Source of the DNA: Saccoglossus kowalevskii | Lineage: Eukaryota > Hemichordata > Enteropneusta > Harrimaniidae | Direction of reading: 5' to 3' | DNA length: 48,865 bases | Assembly (NCBI RefSeq): GCF_000003605.2 | Contig: NW_003158743.1 | Location: 23,274-72,138 of the forward strand | Part shown: positions 1-12,800 of the stretch, one piece after another | Layout: each line of letters begins with the position of its first letter | Position numbering within the stretch: position 1 is the first letter of the stretch | Position numbers and translations under genes: made by a program | Notes under the pieces: model-generated | The model's input: the letters and a program-made list of their open reading frames with translations, nothing else | Databases searched by the model: none | What the model was told of the DNA's origin: nothing

Positions 1-1050
1 CAACATATAGGTAATAGTTATTATTAAGAACACATTTGTACGATTAACTTTTTTATCGTTTGTTCTGAAATAGCATTTAAAAAAATATATGCATGAGCGC
101 GTGTGTGAATTGTGGAAAACATGATATCAAAAACAGGGTGACCCCCCTTATCCGCACAATCAAAAACTGGGTAACCCCCCTACTGATCCACCGACACCCC
201 CCCTAGGCCGAAGTAACTGACCAATCCCTAACTTCGTGGTGGAAGTGTTACCAAATTTTTGTTATCATAATTTTAGTGATAATAATAGTAGTAAAGTGGA
301 AGGTGCTACTAGTATCTGCCACCGTCATGGGACGTGTTGATCATTTGACACTATATCAGAAAATGAACAGCCAAATGTTTCTATTTGAAAGCGGACAATC
401 TTTGTGCTTATCAGCTGGACTTTTGATTATATGCATGTATTTCACAATTACAATATTCTGAATAAATTAACTTTTTCTTCCTTGTACTCCATTCGGAGAA
501 AAAACAAACAAATAATATACTAGTGAACCTCGATAAAAACAAGTGATCCGTAGAAAATGGCCGTTAGCGGCGACACATTACCCACAGTTCCTCACTGGGT
601 CAGGTCACTTGGATTGTTGCTTTGGGAACCAAACTTACTGTCATGGCGGCTGAGTGGCGAAAAATATTGTGATAAGGCCTTTATTGTGATTTCTTGATAG
701 GTAACACGAAAAACAACGAAACCGTCCTTGAATTAGATATATATACTATGTAAGGAATATAGCCATACGCCGAATTAACGTCACTAAAGTGGATAAATAA
801 CAGGAACAACTTGTGTCTCCAGCTCAACGGATTTTACTGTGATCGGATCGGTCATCATCTACAAATTTGGGTTTTGTTTACAATACACTGCATCATCTGT
901 TTCGCGAAAAGTAACTTTATTTTCGATCTGACATACATATACCGGGCTTGCTTACTATATTGATCGATCAATTTGTGATTGATTCGGTCTGATAAAGCCT
1001 GTAATTTAGGGCATTCAGTTATAATTCCAGCGGTTGAGACGAATCGAATC
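1..1050. other. 5' flank of the CCDC180 gene, no gene recognised
   Basis: No coding exon, RNA gene or repeat can be supported here. The stretch should hold the promoter and 5' UTR of the plus-strand gene that starts at 1051. Upstream of the start there is a loose RFX/X-box-like pair of half sites around 635-650 (GTTGCT and GGAACC) and a GGTAAC half site near 700. Neither matches the consensus well enough to call. Short open frames here have no recognisable protein content. Confidence 0.4.
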
Positions 1051-4000
1051 ATGATGGCGGAAGCGCGCATTGTTCCAAGTGGACAAATATACAGACAGAT
1101 ATTCGATGCAGAGGTGAGCTTCTTACGTTATATACATATATTTTGGGTTTCTGCGCTTTAATGTCTGTTGTCGTATTGGTTGTTGGTGCGTTGAGGGATC
1201 GTGCGTCAGTTAATATAAACCCCGACCATCCTCACCTTGGGATATGTGGGGGGAAATGACTGAAGTTGCTAAGTGTGTAGTGACTTACTACCATGTTAAT
1301 CCCCTACCCCATTCTCCCCCTCTCTGTCTTCACCTTTTTTTCTTGATCTTCCTATCTTCTTTCTTGGGTACTGTAAGAGTTTCTCAGGACCCCTACACCT
1401 AATCCTAACACTGCCCCACCAGTGCCCCTCCCCCATTTCCATTGTATATGCCCCTCACCTGGTCACTTGTAGTTATTTGGAGGGGCATACTGAATGACAT
1501 TGGGGGGGGGGGCTGGAGTGTAAAGTTTGTGTTCAGATCAGGGGTGAGGGGGCCTTAAAAAATACTTTCTGAATGTTGAGATATAAAAAATTGTCAGCTT
1601 TAAAATGGTTAAATATATATAGCAGTCAACAGCTGTTATTATTTTTTACCACTAACCTATATTTTCTCAATTTATGGTCGAGTACAGTCGAACTCGACCA
1701 AATTCTAGCTCGGCCAGATAAAAATAGTCAAACTCCCCCAAATATCACCGAAGTGTGAAGTGGTCAATTGTCAATAATTATCACCTTCTTTCATGTCTGT
1801 TTCGAGTGCTTATATGTAGCGGCATTTTATTTTCAGATGATATATCTGCTGTACAACACACCCAGCGATGCTATCGCTACACTCTTATGTTGTTGATTAC
1901 CCGATAGCTTCCATGACTGTTTTGTTGTCGATTTCAGTGACACAAGTATCTGTCACACAACATGCCCAGCAACGCTACCGTTTGCTGTTATTCATTTCAA
2001 TAATTCATGTGACTGTTGTTGTTTTCAGTGACATAGAAAAACATAGACATTACAGCAGAAACACAGTCATTGTATCGTGGACCATCTGGCTCTGCAATGT
2101 AAAAACACAAATAATATTACCGTGATATGACTATGGCAGTCTGTACTTTGTGTGTGTGAGCAATTGTTTTTTTTTATTCACTTGGTTTGCCACTGCACAT
2201 CACCCTCCATTAATAAATTAATTATACCTGCAAAATGCCTGTGCCGAATTTGAAACATTTTGTTTGTGTGGTCTTATCAGTACTATGTGTTATGAATGAG
2301 GTACCAGTACTTCTCAAAGTATGTACCGGTATAATGATAGCAAACTGTAGTACTTTAACCATATAATTAAATCTCAGGTGCAACTTGTGAAGGAATATGA
2401 AAAGTTACAAGAGAAGAGAAATGATGAAGTAATTGAAATAAAAACACAGAAAGTACCACTAGTCAAAGATGGTAGAAAAGCAATGGGTGAAAGTTTACTG
2501 AATGAAAGGCAGCGCACATGGATTGAAAGTATGCCTAATGATTCAGTCACAGAGAACCCTACATTCTATAGGTAAGTGCATTATGGAATGAGATTTTTAT
2601 TATTCCTAAGGTAACACATTACTAACATAGATCTTTGGTTGAATAGCATCTTGGTAATTGCACATAGTTGACCAGATACATGTATCTGTCTGATAATGAT
2701 GATACTTATAGTTAATAATATCCTGACTCGATGGCTTTTACAATTTTCTTAAAGGTGATGTGAATATATTTTCTTACAAAATAGATTTTTTTTAATAAAT
2801 CTAAAATGCTTGTTGAACCCTGTTTCACCCATCAAAATACACTTTAACTTAATAGCTGATAAATACCATCAATGTTAGTGTAACCCTTGACCTAACCTAA
2901 TAATTTCCCTGCTTCTCAAAATCATATGCGTTTTTTTATCATTAATTGATTAATGTTCTGTACCCCCACAATGCAGAGATAGTATATGTGTGCATGTGCT
3001 CTCATAAATGACATGCGTTCCTATTGTCAAAATAGAATAAATTGTCCAGTATATAATGCTATAATAACTGTAAATTTATCTAAACCAGTTTGCAATTGTA
3101 GACTTAATTGCTTTTTATGACACCCCTGTATTAAAAGGGAACTGTAATATTCTCAGTACTGTAGAATACTTTATTTTAGCTGGAATTAATTTTCGCTAAT
3201 TTTTGACAAATTGAATGCCAAAATAGGAAAAAGGGTATATTCGCTGGATTTTATTTTTACTAAATCATTCCTTCGGCGAAAATAGCAAAATTAATTCCAA
3301 GTGAAAATAAAGTATTTTACAGTATCTTGTTCACTGTGGATGATCCGTGTATAATTATAATATAATGTTTTTTTTCCATCCATAGGCAGCTCACATCTAT
3401 AAATACCAAACAGTTGATGGAACCTGAATCTCAACTGGCTGCCAGGGAAGTTAGAGGTCTTGCTGATACCGTCAGTAAGTAGAACATATGAAACAAAATA
3501 GTTTTATTTTATTGACTCACTGATTTTAGAAACTTTTATCCAAAGTATCCCTGTAATAAAGGGTTCTCAACTGATATCAGTTTATTAAACCCGGAGCAAG
3601 CTGGTACTCTCACACCATCCAAACATGATATATAATTTGTATTTTGTTTTGTTTTGATTCGACAAATTGTTATGTTTATCACAAATAAACTATTATAAAT
3701 ATTATGTGCTACAGTATATAACTTTTAGAAAACACATTTTTATTATTAAAAATTTATTTGGAAATTTCCCATAGCTATTTCATATTTTTTTTAGATATTT
3801 TTTTTTTTATTTGCTAAAAGCATAGTTTAAAATTGAATTTACACTCTTTAAGTATTGCATATATGAAACATGTGATGTTGTATATAGGTAACATATGAAC
3901 ACCAGAAAATTGAAATGTTTTCAAAACAAAGCCATACTGAAAGTGATATGTTTGTGTTGATAGAATCTGAAAGAACTGGCTCTGATATCATTGAGAGAAT

Positions 4001-6229
4001 TGAAGAAAGTCGTCGCAATAGACATGAAGCAGCTGTGGAGGATATGCATCAGGAGTTGGCAATCATCGCTTCAGTAAGTTTTCCGCATGACACAAACTTT
4101 TGAGGGTGAAATTTGTAGAGTTGTGTGCACTACAGTTCAAACCTGTGTATAGTGACCACCCAACAAACCTGTGTATAGTGACCACCCAACAAACCTGTGT
4201 ATAGTGACCACCCAACAAACCTGTGTATAGTGACCACCCAACAAACCTGTGTATAGTGACCACCCAACAAACCTGTGTATAGTGACCACCCAACAAACCA
4301 GTGTATAGTGGCCACCCCACAAACCTGTGTATAGTGATCACCCAACAAACCCGTGTATAGTGACCACCCAACAAACCTGTGTATAGTGATCACCCAACAA
4401 ACCTGTGTATAGTGACCACCCAACAAACCTGTGTATAGTGACCACCCAGCAAACCTGTGTATAGTGACCACCCAACAAACCTGTGTATAGTAACCACCCA
4501 ACAAACCTGTGTATAGTGACCACCCAACAAACCTGTGTATAGTGACCACCCAGCAAACCTGTGTATAGTGACCACCCAACAAACCTGTGTATAGTGACCC
4601 AACAAACCAGTGTATAGTGACCATCCCACAAACCAGTGTATAGTGGCCACCCCACAAACCAGTGTATAGTGGCCACCCCACAAACCTGTGTATAGTGACC
4701 ACCCCACAAACCTGTGTATAGTGACCACCCAACAAACCTGTGTATAGTGACCACCCAAGAGACTTCATTACAATGGTCTTTATAGATTGGTGGTCTTTAT
4801 ATGGAGATTGGATAGATACCAGCTCTTACATTTGACGTAAAATTTGTCCAGAAAATATTGAAATGTTGCAACAAAATCACATTCATTTTAGATGATTAAA
4901 ATAAAATAATTGTAACATACTGTAAAATACTTTATTGTAGCTGGAATTAATTTTCGCTGGAAAGACTTTTTTGGGGTTTGATTCCAATGTGTAAAAATAA
5001 TTCTAAGTGAAAATAAAGTATTTTACAGTAATTAATTAATAACTAATAAAGCAAATACTGTGCATGTACACTTTGAAATGATCTAGTTTGTGTCGTACAG
5101 AAATTTTACTGTCTTGAAACATGCTTGTTGGAGTAAATATGTAATTTGTTGTATTTTACAGGACTTGGAACCGAGAATAACTGAGGCAGGAGAGATTCTT
5201 ATTCAGAATTTAGCTAGCAATGATGAAGGTAAATAATGCACCAAAAGTTTGGTTGGTACAATTTTAGCACTCAAAGGTTAATGATTCATTTATGCTACTT
5301 CATAACCTACTGTAAAATACTTTATTTTAACTGAAATTAATTTTCACTGGAAAGATATTTTGGGTGTTTTGTAGGGAGTTTATTCTCACTGATTTTTGAT
5401 GAGTTGAATGTAAAATAAAAGGAAATAGGTATATTCGCTGGATTTTATTTTCAGTGAATCTTCCCTTCAGCGAAAATAAACTGCAAGTGAAAATAAAAAA
5501 ATTTACAGTATTCTGTAATAAATGTTTGGGGTGTCATAGTATGAGCTTATGAGAATATAGCAATGTATAAATAAAGGAATTATGTACAGTGATCTACTGA
5601 TGTGTACCAAAGGGTGATGTGACTCTGTACTGCCTGAGTGCATACTTTCTCATGATAATTACATTATTATACATCTTTTACATTCAGTGTGTGTGCTTTG
5701 CTGCAATGTAAACAAAAGAGTTTTCAAATATGATGGCAGTAACCTTAAACGTGTTAATGCTGGTGTCGTAGTTTACCCCATATAAAGGAAATATAAATGT
5801 TTGCATGAGTGCTGATACGTTTTGGAATGAGTGCTGATACTGCTTTATACAAAATGATAAATTCTATTGTTTTTAGTGCTAGATGTGTACTGTAAATGCA
5901 TTAATTGTTCACTGATTTTTATTTTCACTATTTTCGCTAATAATTTAAATCAACATTAACAGGTAAAACAATAGAACTCATTGTTTGTCTGTTTGTGAAC
6001 TTAAATCCCAATGAAATTGATCAAATCATCAAAATAGTGAAATCAAACGCCAGTGAAAATAAATGATTTTACACCATATTAGTATTATGTGTACAGTCAC
6101 TATCAGCTGAATATTAAATCGTTTTTTACAGTAGTCTGTACATGCTTAATGATTGGGTATTTTTACAGGATATTTGCTTGTTTATTCACAGAGATAGCAG
6201 CAATACTGGCAAAGATTTCAGATGATCAG
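1051..6229 (+). CDS. CCDC180: CCDC180 exons 1-6 (residues 1-211)
   Basis: Exons: 1051-1113, 2378-2571, 3386-3470, 3888-4073, 5162-5228 and 6192-6229. Exon 1 encodes a short N-terminus ending QIYRQIFDAE, which runs in frame into VQLVKEYEKLQEKR of exon 2. Exon 3 needs the donor GTCAGT at 3471 to stay in frame with exon 4. The stronger-looking GTAAGT four bases later would bring a TGA into frame soon after the junction. Exon 6 is only 38 nt. The segment is mostly charged helix and forms the start of the DUF4455-type region. Intron 1 (1114-2377) holds a C/G-rich hairpin and a two-copy duplication. Introns 2, 4 and 5 hold palindromic elements and a minisatellite, listed separately. Confidence 0.85.
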
Positions 6230-9200
6230 GTAAGATGACTGGTTGCTCAGTAGAAAGTGATATTTAATGTTTTTGCTATATAATGGAGGCATCAAGGTGC
6301 AATTATTATTGCTATGGGCTAGCCATCTCAGGATTGTGTGTTTGAGTTCTGGCTATGCCATATTGTTGTATTTTTTACCCAGGAGTAAATGTTAACCATT
6401 TCACCACCAGTTCTCTCTTGTCATCACAAATTCACAAAATAGTCCCATTTATAGTCTGCACTTTTCTTCAGAAGATTGGGACAAAAATAGCTTAATTTTT
6501 TTAATAAAAACTGAAAATTGACTAAAACTTTGTCTGTTGGCTCCAAAATTAGGGTTTATTTCAAAAAATATTGAAGAATATACAAAACAATTGTAAACAA
6601 ATTTGGGTGAGAAAGTACATGTATGGTGGTGAAAAGGTTCAAGTATGATTGGCACTTAACCAGGAGTTGAAATGTTGTAAAATTTTGAATCATTTTATAA
6701 TTTACAAGGTTAAATAAATATAAGCATTGTTACCAATTTTTAATTATTCTAGGTAGTGTGTATGTAACATGTATTTCTTAACGTGATGTAATATTACAAT
6801 ATTATTTGTTTGCATTGCAGGTGTTACAAAACTATTCCCTGGCACAACTTATAAGTCTATGGGATGAAGTGGCATCGCATTCATCTTACAGACAGACTTG
6901 GATTATTGAGTTAGATCAAACTTTGAGCAGGGTTGAATCTCACAGAGAAGAACTGGTGAGTCACTATTGATTTACTGTAAAGATTGTGATTTCAATATCT
7001 GCCACTAGAGGGCGACATTAGTGAATCATCAGTTTATTCTTCACTGTATATTTTCTCATTCTCAGATTGCAAAGATTTTTAAACACTATGCCAAGATGTT
7101 AGAAGGGATTGCCCATCTCATGCCACCAGATGTACAGAGACTGTTAGAAAAGGAATCTCAGGTAATTTAATTCTGCAGCGTTACCTGCTAAAAGCCTCAA
7201 TGAATAACCGCAATGAGTGGGAGAAAATGGCGTCAGCGGGCAATGTGTTATTTTTACAATATATTTCTGAAAATGAACCCTAATTTTGAAGGCAACAGAA
7301 AAAATTTGAGCCAATTTTTGGTTTTTACTCCAAAAAATTGGCTATTTTTGTCCCAATCTTCTGAAGGAAAGTGAATACATGTACTATAAATGGGACTATT
7401 TTGTGAATTTGTGATGAAATGAGGTAACTGGTGGTGAAAAAGTTAACAAGCTTAGCCAGTATCAACACTTTTTTAAGGCTGACTATTGAATGTGTAGAAA
7501 ATTATTGCATTTTAATTAGTTTACAAAAACACACAAATTGCAGTTTTTAAGGATGTTGACATATTCCTAGTGCTATAGACATTGTGTGCAGCACACATTT
7601 TAATTTTTTTATAAAATAACAATGTCAAATTGTATGTGTATGCATGGGACCCATGTCCAACCTCAATGTCCGACTGTATCGTTTTAAAGGCATATATACC
7701 ATATCTTTTAAACGTTTGTAAAACATTAGTATGGTGTATATTTTTGTAAACAATGTATTTTACATAATAAATGTGACGTTGAGCATCGACTGTTCAAAAG
7801 ACGATGATCATCACGTCGCGCATATGCAAGATTAGTATTGATAAACATTGATTGTCCCAATATGCGGTCTCCCAATAACAACCACCAATACAAATTTTAG
7901 GCACAATATGTGCACTAATTGATTCTTTAGAATATACTTTGAAGCGTTCCAATCATCACAGAAATTATCCAGTAAAACCTTGGTGAAGTCTCATTTGCTG
8001 TACTGATTGATCAGTGCAACACTCAAAGTCGCCATCTTTGTTCATATGTGAACCATATCTAGTGATCATAATTGTGAATGAATATGTGCATGCTCATGTC
8101 TCGGTGATAACTTCAGGTATCGCACTAGTAATTTTATGCAGCATGGTGACAACATTTCAGTGTTCCTCCATCAGAAATGTCACCTTAATTTGAATCAAAA
8201 TGAAAAGGTTCTTGCACTTTGCGATATTCTCTTAATAATGAATTATGCTGATAAAATCATAGTCAAATTCTGGGAATCTTGTGTTTCCATGACAATGATG
8301 TCTGTAAAGATTTAGTGATGTTACTGTTTTGTTTCTCAGATAATTAACCAGACTATGCTAGCGAATAGACGAGCTTATGCTGATTTATTTGCAAGACTAA
8401 TGAAGAACGATGTTGAACGGGAACGAAATCAACATGAAATGTGGAGAAATAGAGTTGAAGACTGGAAACAGTTGAATATTAATGAAGCTGTAAAGAAATT
8501 CACGTAAGTTTCCATACTTGTATCTTCTACGGTTTGATGATTCTGAGAATTACCGTTACTGATGTACCCTCTCATCATGTACGTTTAAATATACATCCGT
8601 TTTTCATAACTACTAATTACAAAATCCAGGGATGGGGTAACTTACTTGCAGAATGACAGTGTGTGCCACATTCACATTCAATGTGTTAACTTACCACTTC
8701 TGGACTACAATTTAAAAGTTTCAAACCTTTTGGTCAAAACAGGTACATAATGCAATAGTTATATAGACTTAAGCTGCTGTAAGGATTCATTTGGGAAATG
8801 TTGACTTCAAAAACTCCAGAAGTTTGCATTACAACTTGTGCTTGCATATCGAGAATGTTTTTTTACTATGTTGCATAATTGTCTTGTAAACAAATAAAAA
8901 AACTAAAATTATACATTCAAAATTGATTGTTTTCTATACCTAGTTTTAGAGACCATTAAATTAGACCATTAGAGTGTCAAGCTAACTGTGGTCATAAACT
9001 ACACCCCATACAGTAAATGTGGCACTCCCTCATTTGTGTGTTAACTTGAGTCCTCCCTGGGATACAGAGATTATCCTTCCATAAAAGCATGTTTATATAT
9101 AAAGTACATGTATATGCCTGCTGTATCTTTCTATTAATTTGGCATCTTGATATGTGCAGTGTGTTGTAAGTCAATGCATGTATTCCACATATAAAATATC

Positions 9201-9797
9201 ATACCTGTGTGTTTGAGGAAATAGAATGGGGACTCTTATATCAAATCATACAGAGATACGAAAGCGTTATCTATCGTCCATCTCAGACACACACTTTAAA
9301 GTACTCTTGATATGTTGAGTTACTTTGAATGGTAGATTAGTTGTTTTTATGCAGCTTGTAATAACACAGTGTTTCCATTACTCGCAGTGAATTTATGCAA
9401 AGTGAAGAGATTGTACAGCCATCTGGTATTGATAACTTATTAACTATGATGAAGACTGAGCAGAATAATCTGAATACCAAGAGATTAGAACTCTTAAACT
9501 CACTCAAGTAAGTCAAGCATTAATAGCTGAATATTATTTTAAAAATGATATATACTGTAACTTTTAAAACATTTAAAGCATTCACAGATAACCAAAGTGA
9601 AAGGAAAAAAAACTAAATTGCAGATGGTGTGTTAAACTCAAGTATGTCAAAGCAAAAATTCCCTTAAGAAAAAACTTTATTCATAAATATATTCACTTCA
9701 GTTCTGCTTCTTAAAGTATGTACAATATGTGCTATTCAAGCCAGAGTTCATTAAGATGGACAGCAAGGCTTGTTGTTAAATTTTAAATGCATGTTCT

Positions 9798-9843
<46 letters not shown>

Positions 9844-12800
9844 CTATATAAGGCAGGTGAGTTACTATTTAGTAGTCCAAATGGTAATTTTACTTGTCCC
9901 AGGCTATGTTCTTAGTGTCAATCTCTGGGGCATAATGTATTGTCACATAGAACAGCTAATTGGCTACTGGCCTCATGAATAATCAAATTTTAAGTCTTAC
10001 AATCCATTTCTTTGAAGCAATTTAAAAAAAAAATTATATTTTGAAAATATAATTCACTAAGGCTGTCACTTTTCATTGCCATATTACAGGGATATGAATC
10101 CACCAAGTTCAACAAAGACAGCTGTATATTCATGGAATTCACAGTTGACAGCAATAACCAGACAAATAGATGAACTACATGTACAGTATATGGGTAAACT
10201 ACATGAAGAATATGAACGAGTGTGTCAAGTCTTGCTTGACAAAGTCGACAACTTCAGGGTACGTCTCAAACATATATTTACATATTAAAGTATCAATTAT
10301 AATCAAAGCTTTCTGTCTATAATAATAATTTAGCGTTTCAGGGATTTTTCTTTGGCTTGAACTGTTACTCATCGGAAAACAAATAATTGTCTGATAATTC
10401 ACTCTCTAAACCATTTCATGTCTTGTTCAGAATAAAACAATATTGAGGCTCAATGATCATTGGAGCTTCCTGAGAATCAAATTGGAAAACCAAACAATCA
10501 TCAATATTCAAACATGCTGAAAAATGTTGAAATTGAACATTCCTGATTAGTAAATAAATATTTGTCACATCTCGGAATTGTATAATTTACATAATATTTC
10601 TAAAACCCCAATGCAGCTTATACTCATTACTACATTAATTAAAGAAATATTGTCACAAATTTTCACACACTTCTGTAATTTTACAAGTAAATGGATAAAA
10701 TTGTTAAAATAAATTACAGAGGTGCTTGAAGTTCTGTTTTAACAACTGTAAGGGATGAGTATAATTTTAACGCTTTGAGCACTGTAAGTTTTCTCGCCCA
10801 AATGTTGGTGCAATTGTATGTACTTTTCTGTAATTTTAGATCAATGTTGATAATTTTCTATTGCCTACAGTTTTTGAACAAATGTTTTGAAAAATATGAA
10901 AAAATATTTTCATTTTATTTTGTGAGAGGTAACTATAATTGACCTTGGCAGTTAATGGGTTAAGACAGGAAGTCACACTAAATTGTGACAGTTGGACATC
11001 ATGAAGGCCATTTAGGTCATTTATAGTGACTATAGTTACACTATCTGGTAACAAGGCCTATAGTTCAGTGTTCTACTGATTTTCAACCACAACTATAGAA
11101 TTGCCGTGATTATGTAATAATGGTTACATTTCTACAGAGTCGACTGGTTGAGGATGGCATTTGTACAGATGAAAAAGTCATTGAGGTCATTGAAGAACAC
11201 TTTCTACCTCAGCTCGGTCAACGTCAAAGGATATTTGAAGACAACCTTGAAAATATGGATGTAAGTTATTTTAAACACTGTACAATACATGCACTTAATC
11301 TAGTTTACACTGCAGTTTTTCGGACTAGGTAATGGTACTTCCAAATAAAGAAAGCATGTCATGTTTCATGTTCACCCAGTAATGTTAAATGTTCAGAAGG
11401 TCATCTTTTAATGTTCAACAAAATCTGCATTCGCCTAATCATATTTCATGTGCACACAATCATATTTAGTCATATTTTTCATTTGCTCAGTCATGATCCA
11501 CATTCACCAAGTCATGTTATATGTGCACCTAATCATGTTGTGTGTTTTCCCAATCATGTTTCATGTGCACACAATCATGTTACATGTGCACCCAATCATG
11601 TTACATGTGCACCCAATCATGTTTCATGTGCATCCAATCTTGTTTTATGTGCATCCAATCTTGTTTCATGTTTACCAAGTCATGTTTCATGTGCACCCAA
11701 TCATGTTACATGTGCACCCAATCATGTTTCATGTGCATCCAATCTTGTTTTATGTGCATCCAATCTTGTTTCATGTTTACCAAGTCATGTTTCATGTGCA
11801 CCCAATCATGTTACATGTGCACCCAATCATGTTTCATGTTTACCAAGTCATGTTTCATGTGCACCCAATCATGTTTCATGTGCACCCAATCTTGTTTCAT
11901 GTTTACCAAGTCATGTTATATGTTTGCCCGATCATGTTTTATGTGCACCCAATTATATTTCATGTGCACCCAATCATGTTTCATGTGTACCCAGTCATGT
12001 TTCATATGTGCCCAATCGTATTTAATGTTCACCCAGTCATACATGTATTATAAGCTCATTGATACATGTTTCTTTAAAATACAAAAAATAGATTATGTAT
12101 ACATTGTTCAGAGAACAAAATAGAAAATGAGGTACATTTTTTCATGGAATGTCCAAAATATTACAATAACAGACAAAAACTATTGAGAGATGTAATAATT
12201 CCAAACACAGCCCACAACATTAATTAGAAATTTATATACCTGATGAGTTGCAATGATGTTGAAATTATAAGGCAAGTGAGTGAATATGTATATGCCATAT
12301 TTGATATTAGAATGGAACATCCAATTAAAAGATAATTCTTACTTTTATCATTTTTTTCCCCCTTTTCTTTTGAGCATTTAACATTTTTTGTTTTTTTTGT
12401 TTATGTATTTCATTGTTATTGCTTTTAACTGATGAAAAATTTATTTCAAGGATGCAATAAAATTTGTTATTATTATTATTATTAAAAAGCAATTATAGTA
12501 AATAAGACAAAACCCAAACTGATAACATTCTTTCTTAGAGTGTTCTTTATCATGATTGCATTACTATTTTTATTCATAGAAAGCACTGGAGCAATTGAGT
12601 CACGAACAAGAATTGAAGTTAAAGTCTTTGTTCAAGTTTGCCCAAGGAGCTGCGCATGTCTGGGATGTGCATGAAATAGGACTTGCAAAGCGAGAAAGAG
12701 ATTTACAAGAAAAGTTAGAAGCTTGCAGGCATGAGCATGATAATAAAAATCAGGTAAGAAGTATCCTGTTTAAAAGTCTATATCAAGTTACCCAGGGTAA

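Noticed and set aside
3471-3474. Use of GTAAGT at 3475 as the main exon 3 donor
   Set aside because: It breaks the reading frame into exon 4, whereas the donor at 3471 keeps it. It is retained as a possible alternative only.
4063-4768. Minus-strand open frames of up to 212 residues with repeating VTIHRFVGW words
   Set aside because: They are translations of the 26-bp minisatellite, occur in several frames at once and lie inside a CCDC180 intron.
11411-12123. Three overlapping plus-strand open frames of about 190-200 residues (HVSCAPNHV, MFHVHPIM, CFMCTQSC)
   Set aside because: The 21-bp repeat keeps all frames open. The content is purely repeat, and exon 12 splices out before it.
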